From Dipteronia dyeriana (taxonomy: Eukaryota > Streptophyta > Magnoliopsida > Sapindales > Sapindaceae): a stretch of DNA of 64,000 bases. The notes beneath the pieces were generated by a model, which worked only from the letters and a program-made list of their open reading frames with translations, was not told the origin of the DNA and searched no databases. Position numbers and translations under genes: made by a program. Location: positions 69,203,192 to 69,267,191 of the forward strand of contig CM065300.1 of the NCBI GenBank assembly GCA_032871835.1, written 5' to 3'. Below, one piece after another: positions 22,641-34,065 of the stretch. How positions within the stretch are numbered: position 1 is the stretch's first letter; each line of letters starts with the position of its first letter.

Positions 22641-25419
22641 ACATCATGCCATGAGCTACTCAGTTTCATGGATGCCTATTCGGGATATAACCAAATCCGG
22701 ATGAACAAGATTGACGAGGAAAGAACAGTGTTCACGACTGATCAGGGTTTGTTCTGTTACATAGTAATGCCCTTCTGATTAAAAAATGCAGGAGCAACAT
22801 ATCAAAGGCTGGTCAACAGAATCTTCGCACGACAGATTGGAAGAAACATGGAAGTATACATTGATGACATGCTGACTAAGAGCATCACGGCAGATAAACA
22901 CACTTCAGTCCTGCGAGAAACATTTGATGTCTGGAGGAGATACCAAATGAATTTAAATCCGAACAAGTGTTTATTCAGGGTTCCTTCAAAAAGATTCTTC
23001 GGTTTTCAAGTTCACCAAAGAGGAATCGAAGTCAACCCCGAGAAGATCCGGGCCCTGCAGAAAATGACTTCACCGAGGACACTCAAAGAAGTACAGCGTC
23101 TAACGGGATGTTTAACTTCCTTAGGAAGATTCATCTCAAAAGCCACAGACAGATGTGCACCATTTTTCAAAGTAATTAGAAAAGGGAAAGGACTTGAATG
23201 GAATGAAGAGTGCGAGAATGCATTCTTAAAAATTAAAGAATACTTAGGACAGGCTCCCATCCTTTCAAAACCTCAGATGGGGGAGACACTTCAACTATAC
23301 TTATCAATTACAGAACTAACAGCAAGCTCAGTCTAGTTAGAACAAAAGATGGAGTACAAAAACAGTGTACTACACCAGCAAGACACTTCTACCAGCTGAG
23401 ACCAGATATTTACAGGCAAAAAAGATAGCCCTGGCACTAGTTTCAGCAGCAAGGAAGCTAAAGCCATACTTTCAGGCTCATACAATCCAGGTTCTCATCG
23501 ATTGCCCATTGAAACAGATTTTACAGATAAAGAGATTTCATGGAGATTAACCAAATGGGTAATATAGCTAAGGGAATTCGATATCCACTACATCATCAAA
23601 ACATCTCTCAAAGGGTAAGCAGTGGTAGATTTTATAGCAGAATTCACAAAACCGAACCTGGAAGTAAAAAAAATGTTGGGTAAAAGTTTCAGATGGAAAC
23701 TCTATGTTGATGGCTCTTCAAACACTCATGGCAGCAGGACAGGGATTGTAGTATGCACTCTAGAAGGAGATGATGTCAAATGTGTCATGAAGTTAGACTT
23801 CAAAGCAACTAACAATCAATCGAGTACGAGGCACTACTAGCTGGACTCAGAGTCTGCATAGCTCTCGGGGCAGATGAGGTTGAGATATTCAGCGATTCAC
23901 AGGTAGTTGTCAACCAAGTCCTGGACGAGTACCAAGCCAAGGATGAAAGCATGATAGCTTACCGTGACATTGCAAAACAGCTCCTCCCCAAAAATTTAAA
24001 GAATATAAGATTGCCCAGATCCCCAGGGAGGAGAATGAAAAGGCAGATGCATTATCCAAGCTAGCGTCAGCAACAACCACAATCAGGCCAAAGACTATCC
24101 CGGTTGCACATCTCCTTAAACCGAGCACAGCTGAACCAAGAAACTTGGAAATTTCAAAAATCCGAACATCGCCAGACGGTTGGATGACTTAGCTAAAAAG
24201 GTTCTTGGAAGAAGGTGTGCTCCCAGAAGATCCCTTACAAGCAAAACATATCAGGTATAGATCAACCAGGTACACATTGGTTGGAGGAGAACTATACATA
24301 AGGGGGTATTCCCGAACACTCCAAAGATGTGTGTCAGAAGAAGATACATATCGGATATTACAGGAAATCCATGGAGGATTTTACGGAAACCACACTGGGG
24401 GAAAAAGTTTGGCACATAAAGTACTCAGGCAAGGCTATTATTGACCTACTCTATTCTCAGATGCACAACAGTGTTCAGAAAGTTGCAATTCTTGCCAAAG
24501 GATTGCTAATGACATCCGACACCCCCCTGAGCAGCTCAGAAACCTCACGTCCCCATAGCCATTTTTCATGTGGGGTTTGGATCTAATTGGCCCAATGCCA
24601 GCTGAGACAAGGGGTGGAGCGAAGCATGCCATAATAGCCGTTGACTATTTCACGAAGTGGGTAGAAGCTAAAGCATTAGTGCATATCACAGAAGCAAACA
24701 CCACAAATTTTGTGAAAAAGAATATACTTTATAGGTTTGGAGTCCCAAACAATATAATCACTGACAACGGCACTCAGTTCGACAACCTGAAATTCAGACA
24801 GCTGTGCAAAGAGTCTCAGATTGCCAATTACTATGCCACACTTGCCCACCCTCAAACAAATGGGTAGGTGGAAGCAGTGAACAAAATCATCAAGCACACA
24901 ATCAAAGCAAAGCTAGATGCCAAGAAAGGAAGTTAGGTTGAAAAGCTTCCCGAAGTATTATGGGCGTATCGGACAACAGCAAGAACATCAACAAGAGAGA
25001 GTCCATTCAGTTTAGCGTTTGGAACAGAAGCTGTTATCCCCATAGAAACATCGTATACGTCACCTCGGGTCAGGTTATATGATGAAGATCAGAATGTTGA
25101 TATGCTATTACAAAGTCTAGATGAGCTAGAAGAGAAAAAGGAGAAATCCCGAATACAAAATATGGCATATCAGCAAAGAGTAGCTCGTCACTACAACTCT
25201 CACGTTCGGGTTAAAAAATTCCAGCTAGGAGACCTGGTACTCAGGAAGGTGTCATTGAACACAAAAAATAAAGCTGCTGGTTCCCTGGCTGACAAATAGG
25301 AAGGCCCGTACAAAGTCGAAGGAATAGCTGGCCATAGAGCATATTGGATTGCACGACCCAATGGAGGGGTTTTACCCCGACCATGGAATGCCCAATATCT
25401 GAAGATTTTTTATCCTTAA
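22641..25419 (+). pseudogene. Gypsy copy A pol (RT, two RNase H, integrase), 5'-truncated
   Basis: It starts abruptly in RT at HELLSFMDAYSGYNQIRMNK. The RT box MEVYIDDMLTKS is at about 22848-22880 and the first RNase H-like part at 23180-23330. A second RNase H with WKLYVDGSSNTHGS and an EIFSDSQVVVNQV block lies at about 23690-24060. Integrase follows: zinc region (HGGFYGNHTGGKS, CNSCQ), core with GLDLIGPMPAE, DYFTKWVEAK, ITDNGTQFDNL, HPQTNG, and a C-terminal part ending RPWNAQYLKIFYP before a stop at 25417-25419. Many stops interrupt it, most shared with copy B (for example TGA in the MPF.LKNA motif near 22778). LTR, gag, protease and the RT start are missing because of the junction at 22640. 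Confidence 0.9.
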
Positions 25420-26300
25420 ATTATTTTTTGTTCTTTTTTCTCGTCAGGACAATTTCAGTTAGGATAAATATTAGCTGTGGAATTTAAAACTTTATTGATT
25501 TTGCAGTTATGAATAAAAAATCGAACTCGGGATTTCCAAAAGAAAAGCATCGAACTTGGGATTTCCAAAAGAAAGCATATGATAATAAGAACATATGGAA
25601 GACAAGTATGATAATAAGAGCATGCAAATAGAATACTTGGGACCATTAAATCCCAAATGGACGGAGAAGCTCGAAGGAGCATGCCAGCTGAGCAAGGTCA
25701 AATGATCTTCGTAAAAAGGCAAACCCGATGCACTAGCTCGGAACGCTATCGGGAAAAATTCTGGTGAAATGCGTAGCTGTACCCTTGCACATAAAAACTA
25801 GGGAGACGTCCTCGGTAATGCATAAGGACTCGAACATATGATTATTGTGAGCCATGATGTAATGTTCGGGTAGCAACCATGTATGAAACGCAAGTATAAA
25901 CCTACTTGTCTGTTTTAAGATGACACTGTTAATAACATACTTGGCATGAAAAATTATTCGGGGAACGAAATCGGTTTAATAAGACACTCGGTCAAGTTAC
26001 CCGAACACAAGAAATAGCCAATTTAATAAGATACTTGGCATAAAAATTTCAAGAGCCATTTTAATAAGATACTTGGAGGTCAAAGATATTCGGAAAACAA
26101 CCAATTTAATAAGTACCCGAATATTAGAGTCGAAAAACATACTCGACAACAGTCAAGAAATTTCTTTAGTAATGAAAATAAATAAAGACCATTCAGCGCA
26201 GAAAAGATAAACTTGATTTTATTAATCTCCAAAGAATTCTTTAAGAGTTGTAGAAATCTACAAAGAATTACAATGAATTTTTTACAATTCTTCAAAAATC
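25420..26300 (+). repeat. Gypsy copy A spacer with short tandem repeats
   Basis: About 0.9 kb after pol with no supported gene. At 25520-25640 a unit containing GGGATTTCCAAAAGAAA and another containing ATGATAATAAGA are each repeated. At 25965-26120 a unit containing TTTAATAAGATACTTGG recurs about four times. Tat-type gypsy elements are known for variable, repeat-rich sequence between pol and the 3' LTR. Copy B has the same block at 60343-61220. Confidence 0.7.
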
Positions 26301-26309
26301 AAGGCTGTG

Positions 26310-29213
26310 AGGATTTCGAGCCCTTGCCAATACTCGGGTCAGGCACCATCTCGTACTCGCGGAGCAGAATTTCTTTAGAAGGCCAAGCAATTATGTTGAC
26401 TGAGTCATCCATCCATTGGTGTAATCCTCTTCTGGAATCGGCCCGACATCAGGCTCCACACCCTCCACGACCGACTATTGACTGGCATAGAATGAGGCCA
26501 AGCAATTGTGTTCGGACGGAATCTCTAAATGCATAGGATGAGGCTCTTTGCCTCGGCTACAACAGTAAGCTCTCCATTCCTTCATCTAAGTTTGAAGAGA
26601 CTCCAATGACCGATCCACATAATGTTTGATTGACAGCTCCCAATTGGTTCGGGCCTTCTCAGTTGCCCGATTCTTGACTTTAAAGAATTTGCCAGCTGAA
26701 ACTAGCCCTCGTTGAAACTCCCGAAGGAGAAGAGCATCGTAGGCAAGGGATCTTTTGAAATGATCCACCCTTTGTACTTCATGTTCCAGCCTAGCCTCTC
26801 AGGATTAGGATTCGACTGTTAACGTTTGGCGCTCCAGATCTTTAATTTTCTGCTTATACGCCGACTTAGACTGCTCCGCTTCCTGCTCGGCCTTGAGCAT
26901 AGATTCCTGGGTAGAAGACAATAAGTTCTGAAGTGATGTTGCTTTATCTTCTACCGAAGAAGCCCTTTCCTTGGCCTCCATCTACTTTGCCAGACTGTGG
27001 TCGGCAAAAACTTGTGCATAACCAACCTCCTATTGGTAAGCCGTTTCGATCTGAGCACGTTGATCCTCACTTTCTTTTAGCTGAGCTTCCTGACGCCTTA
27101 TTCGATTAACTTGATGTTGCTACGTCTGAACTAGCTCAGCAAATTCGGCCACCATATACCAAAAAGGTTTAATTAAAAATATGAAAATCGGGCAAACAAC
27201 AAAACAATTAAAGAAAAGAGTAACTTACATAAGATGCATCATTGAAAAAATTATGAAGCGGTCAGTCAAAGAGCCATCTCGAAAACAGCTCTTACGGTCA
27301 TCTCCGATAAAAGCCCGACTAGATGACATCTCCCGTAGTATATCCTGGGGAGAAGGATATGAAGGAACCCCCGAGGATTCAACCCCTAGATTTCTAACCT
27401 CGGGGGTAGGGGAACCCTTGTTCAGCTCTGAAACCGCTGCATCCGTTGAAAGCTCCAACATCAACGCTCGGAGGAATCTCATCCATAACATCTTCATCGC
27501 TAGAATCAATGAATGAGACCAACCGAGGGACCTTAAGTGAGCGAGTCGGGGAGTTGACTGTTTTTCACTTCTCACCCCGAGAATGGTAGAAGCTCAGATC
27601 TGTTGCTGGATCTTTCTGAGTGTCATCCCAGAAGGACTCGAAGAATTCAGGATCCATAGGTTCTTGTCCCATGGAGGTATTACCTCCATCACTAGCTTCT
27701 GACCGTTTAGCAGGCTCCACACCAGGACCCTCGCTTTGCCTTTCCCCGTCATTAGGCGGATGGGCATGATCAGTTGGGCCACTCAGATCACTTGACTCCC
27801 TTACGGTAGGTTTAACAATGTCCTAGGGGACATATTCAAGAATTTGCTCTTCAACCGCGTCAGTTTCCTTGTCACATTCAGACGGGCCAATGCCTTCATT
27901 GCTCTGACGAGAAGTCTCTTTTCGACTCGCCTAAATAATTGATTTCACTTGGCGAGCCTGAAGATCGCAGACGTCGTCCGTATCATACACTTAGAAGAAA
28001 AAAGGAACCGCGTCAGAATGCAAAACAAAAAATATATAATGAAAGGAAAGAGTTACAAAAATCGCTTACATCGCCTGCAGTAGCCCGAAATCTTTTTGAA
28101 GAAGCCGAACTCAATCTTTTTCGACTCAACGAAGAGATAAGTCTTGCTCCTCTTCTCCAAAGTTTGAACTGCCGCCCGAGCAAGTTTGGTCAGCTCTGCA
28201 TCGCTGTACTCGATTTTCTTTTTGTTCCAAATCTCGGGGGAATAAAAGAAACGGGGGACCTTCAACACCGTTCGAGTACCCTTAGCTGAAATAGTAACTT
28301 CAAACCCGAGACTCCCTTCGATGAAAAACCAATTGTTCCTTCAGAACTTGTTGAACGTAGGAAATCCCCATATAAAACCCCTCTTTTTAGGGTCATCATA
28401 GATATCAGCTTCCCGACTCACTTTTGTCCCTTTAGGGACCAAGCAATCTGGCGAATTAGACATAAAGAAGTGGGTCCCCGACTTGCCCGATTGCCTCAAA
28501 GCAAAGAAGTGCCTGATTTTATTTGGGATGGCGGTGATAAGTTCATTAGGTTGTACATGTTCCACATGCAAATCAAAATTTTGTAGCTATTCGGGGCCAG
28601 CTGAGCAGGAGCAATCTCTGCTTCAGCCAAAAACAAGGCAATGAATGGCTGGAAGGGAAGAGTGACTCCGCAGCATAGCATGGATCCATAGATTGCCTCC
28701 ATACCCGGGGGAAGATTCCATGCAACTTTATCACCCGCTGGGATTTGAGTGACCGAGTCGGCCAGATCGAATCGTTAAAGATACTTTTCTATCTCGTCTG
28801 CCCCGACTTCATTTGGCTCGGTATCAAACCCACTCGGGCAAATAGCAGAGAAAGAAAGCCGAGATGTTCTGAATGCCTCTTCAACATCGTTCTCATTGAC
28901 AGTCTTCTCATTGATCAAAATATCACCTGAGTTGTGCTTACGGACTTCACTTCTGCTTTGATGTTTTCCCATCTTTCAAAGAGGTACCCTTTGATCAAAA
29001 ATATCAGAATCAGAACTATATGAAGAACTCGATACAGGGCTAAAGGTGACATCGGGTTGAAGCCCAGAAACATCAACTTCTAAAAATGGAGGTTCATCAG
29101 CAAAGATTTCCCCCAGTAATCTTCTAATGCAAGAAACCAACTGGAAATCCCCACGTTCTAATGCATCAAGAGCGACATTAAAAAGACGATGACGGGAAGA
29201 TGACTCTATTAAA
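26310..29213 (-). pseudogene. Antisense gene of gypsy copy A (putative gypsy-type transposon protein plus coiled coil)
   Basis: A gene on the opposite strand to pol. Read from 29213 it has an acidic Ser-rich start (LGEIFADEPPFLEVDVSGLQ, FSPVSSSSYSSDSD) and an in-frame stop at 28976-28978. An ATG (28970-28972, MGKHQSRSEVRK) follows. A globular part comes next (YGSMLCCGVTLPFQPFIALF, LAPNSYKILI, FWRNNWFF, WNKKKIEYSDAELTKLARAA) that resembles the Pfam family of putative gypsy-type transposon proteins (PF04195, from memory). A linker and a C-terminal charged coiled-coil region follow (26586-26980). A frameshift at about 28500-28570 is shared with copy B. Splice-like sites bound gaps at 27990-28070 and 27160-27230, but here the second acceptor has lost its AG. 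Antisense genes in this position are known in Tat elements such as Grande. Function unknown. Confidence 0.65.
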
Positions 29214-29704
29214 AACTAACCTTTAATAAAGTTTGATGCAAGATCTTCAATGGAAAGTCACGACCTTCTGCGTAAAGAAATCTGGGTTTAAGAAATTTTT
29301 CTTCTAAAAATCGTTGAGAATGAACCAATGCTGTCTCTCAACGAAGAATTTAAAGAAATAAAAGCATGAAACCCTAGATCTCAAGATGGGAAAAAACATT
29401 GATAAGGATTGATGACGTATGCGGCGCACAGGGAAGCGCGTGAGTCATTTCTCATAAATGATATCGAAAAACTAAGAGGCAAGAGACGCTTGTCGGAAGA
29501 AGAACTGGCTTTCTCCGTCAGAACTCTAAAACGTCACCATCATTAAAGATCTTACGTAAAGAGACAAATCTAATTTGCAGGGTCTTCATTAAGATACATC
29601 ATTATGACAAGATATTTACTCGGGTATTGAAAAGATATTGAAAACTAATTAAAATAAATTTTCACAAAGAAACCTTGTTCAACAAAAATATTTTAAGGGG
29701 GTAT
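29214..29704 (+). other. Gypsy copy A region between antisense gene start and 3' LTR
   Basis: About 490 bases. On the minus strand the first 120 bases may still encode the N-terminus or a first exon of the antisense protein (FLEEKFLKPRFLYAEGRDFP at about 29260-29320), split from the rest by a gap with stops that could be a short intron. The remainder would hold the antisense promoter and ends in a purine run (AAGGGGG, 29695-29701) just before the LTR, a plausible polypurine tract. Confidence 0.45.
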
Positions 29705-30609
29705 TGTCATATGTGAATTTTATCATACTTACACGTCATCAACAAAGAGGAAAAATTGCCAGGTGGACATCCGAATAGGCATTCAGAAAATATCCTACAA
29801 GACAACCGAAGAAGAGAACCCGAGTAAGCAGATATTGAACAAAACCTTCTCAGGGTCAATCAACATCATCTATTACTCGGGATCAGCTAACGACACTCAG
29901 GACTGGTTAAATGACGCTTCTACTCGGGATCAAATGATGTTACTCGGGATCAAATTATGTTACTCGGGACCGGCGTGTATTATACTTGCTCGAGATAAAT
30001 ATGAAGAAAACCGAATAAAAAGCCTAGCGCTTAGTTCACACGGATTAAGTCATTAAATACAGGAAGATATTCATCAAGAAGGAATCCCAAAGAGAATAGA
30101 ATACTGAGCTAGAAGGGTTCCCAATCAGGCAATAACTTTATTTCTTTAAAAAGACTACTCTCTTGTATAAGGAAACAAGTCCAAATCGGACTGCATTACT
30201 AGAATCCCATTCGATTTCAATACAAGACTCCGAAACAGGAAAGAAGACAATCAGCTTCAAACAAGAAAATAATTGTAATTAAATACAAAGATCTATTACT
30301 TGTACAAAGCAGATTAGGGATGTATAAACATATAAATAGACCCATAATCTTGTCAAAAAGGATAGACAGCAATCATAGCAAAATACAGAGAGAAGAAAGA
30401 GAGATCGAGAGCTTGTAACATTATAAATTCATAGTGGATTTTGGCTCGGTTGATCATTCAACCACCCGTGGATGTTTCTCCGGTCATCGGAGTTTTACCA
30501 CGTAAAAAACTCATCTTTTTTACTTTTTCCTCCTCTCTCTCTTTGAAATCACTGCCGAAATCCAATCCTTATTGGCTTTTCTGATACAACCCAGAAATCA
30601 ACGTCAACA
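29705..30609 (+). mobile_element. Gypsy copy A 3' LTR
   Basis: 905 bases from TGTCATATGTG to CGTCAACA, flanked on the right by ATAAT (30610-30614) and then the end of the copia-1 right LTR. It matches the copy B 5' LTR (53771-54637) throughout with visible differences. One is an extra stretch at 29925-29965 in which GGGATCAAATGATGTTACTC is repeated in slightly altered form. Confidence 0.9.
30331..30340 (+). promoter_or_regulatory. Putative TATA box in gypsy copy A LTR
   Basis: TATAAATAGA, placed about two thirds into the LTR, where the U3/R boundary is expected. The same core is found in the copy B LTR and in the gypsy-0 LTR. Confidence 0.6.
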
Positions 30610-30723
30610 ATAATAATTAAACTATAAATACTATAAGCTTTGTTAGACTAGAAATCACTTTACTGATATGAAAAGATTGTCATATACATTATTACACTCT
30701 TGTTATTGAGCATAATTCCAATA
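30610..30723 (-). mobile_element. Outer end of copia-1 right LTR
   Basis: About 110 bases continuing the copia LTR from the gypsy target site ATAAT to ATAATTCCAATA at 30723. The normal terminal CAACA has become CAATA. GTCGG (30724-30728) follows, matching GTTGG before copia-1 at 11473 with one transition. The rest of this LTR is at 51580-53770 in the second copy of the nest. Confidence 0.75.
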
Positions 30724-30929
30724 GTCGGTGTCTATCCAAGTTTAGATATTGGAACATCTAAATATATATATATATAATGACCAACAAGGTTGTATATTTA
30801 TAGTGTTTGAAGGTTAAGGCACTAATTGGGTGTGAAAAATCAAGTTTACCCTTAAAATTATCTTGATTTGAAAGTGGATAAAGTTTCTTCTGAAACAAAT
30901 CTGCAATTTGGAACTCACATTTTGGAGTC

Positions 30930-31400
30930 AAAATTCTGAATCTACTGGTTGTAACTGGTAGATCTAGATGGCAAACATTTCTGGGAAACTTCTACGAGGT
31001 GGATCTACGAGTTGGAACTTCCAAATCTGGCAGCCGCCTTGTTTATACTTGCTTGAAATCGCAGTCTGAAATAGCAGTCTCCTCTGATGTGCATCTGTGA
31101 CTTGGATCTATGAGTTAGAACTCACAGTCTGAAGTAGCAGATCTAAATCTGCTAGCATAAGGTCGCAGTCTGACTTGGAAGTCTCTTTTGGGAGACATCT
31201 GCGATATTGATCTGCGACATTGATCTGCGACGTAGAACTCGCAGTCCGAACTCGCAGTCTCGTTTAGAAACTATTTGCTATTAGGTCCTTCTAGTTAATG
31301 TCACAGTTTGAAGTAACAGTTCTCTTTAGGGAACATCTGCGACTTGGATCTAGGAGTTAGAACTCCCAGTTAGAGCTCGCAGACCAGTCTAAATCCTAAT
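30930..31400. repeat. Degenerate repeat block in the TGATA LTR
   Basis: Variants of GAACTCGCAGTCTG, ATCTGCGACTTGGATCTA and their near reverse complements recur at least ten times, giving many short palindromes. No coding potential. It is the counterpart of the palindromic blocks in other LTR elements of this window. Confidence 0.7.
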
Positions 31401-31556
31401 TTTAACTCTTTTTCTTCCTTTTTCTCTTCAAAGCTTCAATTTAAGCTCAAACACTACACACGGCTTAAATACATAATTTATACATAAAAACACTCGAAAC
31501 TGATAACAAAAGCTAAGAATAAGGAGCCTAAAATAGGTACATAAATGTACCTATCA

Positions 31557-31866
31557 CAGACCCACATGGATGGTCCACCATTCAAGGACCAGGACTTTTG
31601 TCTTAGAGATAGGACTAGTGATCAAGACAATATGGGCACCATCCAGGAGAAGATAACCGTGAAGGTTTTTTGTAACTCCAAGCCCTAACTTATGTTGTAG
31701 TTATTGATGTACAAAACTGTTATAGTATTACAAGTACAACACATATTTCATGCCTTCAACAATAAGAAAACTGATAATTAATAGACCCATTTAATTAAAC
31801 AATAAGGTAATGAGCAAGTCACACAATTCCAAATAATCAAAATGACATCAATATCAACGCCTCCAT
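31557..31866 (+). pseudogene. Last exon fragment of the MULE-1 Ulp1-like gene
   Basis: After the CAGAC flank, plus-strand sequence at about 31620-31690 reads DNMGTIQEKITVKVFCN, matching the C-terminal end of the MULE-2 protein (DDMRTIREKMAVEVYLT at 40410-40465). It shows that the Ulp1-like gene of MULE-1 resumes here after 21 kb of insertions. The catalytic part of the peptidase is absent, so an older deletion must lie between the 10098 exon and here, or it was lost when the TGATA LTR arrived. From 31690 to 31866 I see only AT-rich spacer between the two convergent genes. Confidence 0.55.
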
Positions 31867-33245
31867 TCATTCCACGGTAGAGTCCTTGTTAGGATACGTT
31901 TGTTTGTTATGTCCATATGAATGACAAATGCTACACTTGCGGCGGTATTCCCCGAGAACAACTCTACTCGAATCTTTATTAATCAAAAGCAGGATAAAAC
32001 AACTTCTGCTGTTATGACCCGATTGTCCACATCTTCTACATGATTGTGTTGTTGTCCTCTCCGAAGACAAGGTATGTCGACCCACCTTCGGGTGTCCTGC
32101 TTGTCTCTTGGAGATTGAATTTAAAACCACTCGCGCAACAATGTAGGATGGTACTACTTATGAAGAAGGATGGCTAGCAGGCATAATAAGAACCGAGTAT
32201 GCATCGATAAGTGTCTGTCTCATATAGTAGTTCGCACATAAATGTAAAATCCAAGTTTCCCTGCAACAACAATAGAAACAGAGAGATTCAGGTTTCGGTA
32301 ATATAAAACGTAAAGTATAACTTATAATGTACCTTACTGCTATGAGTGGGTGAGAACATGGAGAAAGGTCCATTTGTAATTTATTGCATGTATAAGTCTT
32401 CTGGGCTAAGTCAACAATCCACTGCTTTCCAGACCGTTTGGCAGAGAATATGTTCCAGTCAACTGGATTGACGGTTATAGAACAACACTTCACGACACCT
32501 TTCAGGATCACAAGATGTGTTACGTCGGTCAACTGATGTTACATGGATTGTGTAGCTCGATGACGATTATGAAAGTATTGATGTAGCATAATCCTAATGA
32601 ATTCTGCCAGTGTCAACATAAGCAATTGTCGTACAAATTTTAAGCATGAGTTTATACATTTTACAACATTTGTTGTCATCACCTTATACCTTTTTTCGGG
32701 GTAGTGTACGCAGGACTACTTGTGTGGACTGATGGCATTGACATAATCGAATGCATTTTGGTACAGGTTACGTAACTTTTCTATATGTTGGTTATATTTC
32801 AACTCAGTGTATGATCTAGTTACTTTGTCCATTATGGCAGCAACATCCTTTCTGTAAAATCGCTTCTAAATATTTTTAGAAAAGTGCCAGCAACATATAG
32901 TATGGGTTACATACGGGGAACACTTTAAAAATCTTTGTTTTAATGTTTGCATGTCAATTGAAAATGAAAACCAAATCATCTATATGACCAAGGGCACTCT
33001 TCATATTGGCAATTATATCCTTGAGATGCATGAGACAACTATCTTGTTGTTAAAGTCTAGGTACAATGACTTCTCTAATTATGACGGCACTTCCTTGTTG
33101 GTGGCGAAGGTGAATCTCCTCCAAGGGACAACTATGTTCGTTGACAAAACTTTTACTTGGAAGTACGTCCCTTCATCTCTACTCAACGCTCTTAATTTTC
33201 ACGTACTGTTGTCAATAAAAAAACAGATGTAATGTTGTATTATTG
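31867..33245 (-). pseudogene. MURA transposase of MULE-1, internally deleted
   Basis: Minus-strand remnant of the MULE transposase, the nuclear enzyme that binds the TIRs and cuts the element out. Recognisable parts in order: EGTYFQV-like region and DIIADMK equivalent near 33000-33180, ICCWHFS near 32900, SWIM-type zinc-binding region CNKLQMDLSPCSHPL (32350-32400), and a C-terminal zinc knuckle CRRCGQSGHNSRSC (32015-32060) followed by a second Cys-rich piece in which the last Cys is Tyr. Compared with MULE-2, about 390 bases are missing at about 33000, including the catalytic VDGTHLKG segment. Several stops are also present. It is interrupted at 33246 by the copia-3 LTR. Confidence 0.8.
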
Positions 33246-33644
33246 GTGTTGGAGTTTAGGCCCTAAAAATGTAATTTGTAAATGGATTTACGAAATAAAT
33301 AAATAAAAAGTTCAATTCATATTTGTTGTGTTGTTTATTTTATAACTTGTGCATATTAACATCCTTGATTGCCGGATGTAATCTCGAAATTTGTATATAA
33401 GTGTCGTATAAAGATGGATACAGTAAGAGACGTGCAATCTAAAGAGTTCGTAGATAGCAAATAAAGCAAGGTACTTTATTTGTGGTTAATCTATAGCTAC
33501 GGTATATTCCGTGATGTATGGTGATTCTATCCTGAATCTTTTATATGAGATATGGGAATGGAGGCACCTTGTATGATGCGATCATATAGGATTGGGCCAT
33601 GATCTATATTAATCTCTCATCAAGATCCGTTTCTTGATGAGATT

Positions 33645-33677
<33 letters not shown>
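33645..33677. repeat. (TA)n microsatellite at the MULE-2 left edge
   Basis: A TA array in the copia-3 LTR. Its other half follows MULE-2 at 44359-44391, so the insertion split it and the 9-base target duplication cannot be read. Confidence 0.9.
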
Positions 33678-33678
<1 letters not shown>

Positions 33679-33790
33679 GGTTCAAAAAGTTAATGGCACC
33701 TTTTTAGGGGGCTGTTGTGTAAATAGCACCACATTAATAAATCATGTTTAAAAGACACCATTTAAAGTGTGGAGACCAAAATACCCATGC
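33678..33790 (+). repeat. MULE-2 left TIR
   Basis: It begins GGGTTCAAAAAGTTAATGGC and contains CACCTTTTTAG, AGCACCACATTAATA and ATGTTTAAAAGACACC. The reverse complement of 44240-44358 has these in the same order with substitutions and small gaps. The inner edge is near the AAAATACCC motif. Confidence 0.8.
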
Positions 33791-34065
33791 CATCACTTTC
33801 GTTGTGAAGAAAGAGAGAAAAAGTAAAACAAAAAAAAAGTAAATCGACGGCTTCGTGTTCACAGCAATGGTATTGGAACTTGAAAACCAGTTTATCGTTG
33901 AACAGAATATTGCAATCGATCAAGGTTAGTTAAGCATTGAATTGGTATCGTTTATGTTGTTGATTAATTAAATGAAATGTCAGATTAGGTTTTATTTGTG
34001 GATATGATAATGAAAATGGGTTAGGTTAGGGTTTTGTATTTGTAAACAAGTTGTTGAAGAAGATG

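Larger units (their letters stand above)
10269..31556 (-). mobile_element. TGATA...TATCA LTR, TSD CAGAC, split by copia-1
   Basis: The element's own sequence is 10269-11477 and 30724-31556, about 2.0 kb in all. It starts TGATACTCGC, ends GTACCTATCA, and has perfect flanks CAGAC at 10264-10268 and 31557-31561. On the minus strand it begins TGATAGGTACATTTATGTAC, with a short palindrome, as do several large plant LTRs. There is no protein-coding sequence, so it is either a solo LTR or a non-autonomous element; the length favours a solo LTR. Orientation is inferred from that minus-strand start. The right half contains a degenerate repeat block (30930-31400). It sits in the Ulp1-like gene of MULE-1. 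Confidence 0.8.
5217..33245. mobile_element. MULE-1, left end plus split body of a Ulp1-carrying Mutator-like element
   Basis: A Mutator-like DNA transposon with the same plan as MULE-2: TIR, subterminal repeats, a Ulp1-like gene on plus and a MURA transposase on minus. Its own sequence is 5217-6819, 9238-10268 and 31557-33245; the rest is nested insertions. At 33246 a copia-type LTR interrupts the MURA gene, so the right TIR is not in the window. Both genes are broken. MULEs that carry Ulp1-like genes are known in plants (Kaonashi-type elements of Arabidopsis and melon); assigning this one to that group is inference from gene content. It is the oldest layer of the nest, since it hosts all other insertions here. 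Confidence 0.75.

Noticed and set aside
27181..27516. Plus-strand frame of 111 codons in gypsy copy A
   Set aside because: It faces the antisense gene linker, conserved in copy B on minus; no family motif on plus.
22641..30609. Gypsy copy A as an independent insertion
   Set aside because: It lacks a 5' end of its own, its right flank complements copy B's left flank, and it shares copy B's stops; a duplicated and deleted copy explains it better.
33645..33677. AT-rich tract as replication origin or matrix attachment site
   Set aside because: A simple TA microsatellite split by MULE-2; nothing else supports an origin.
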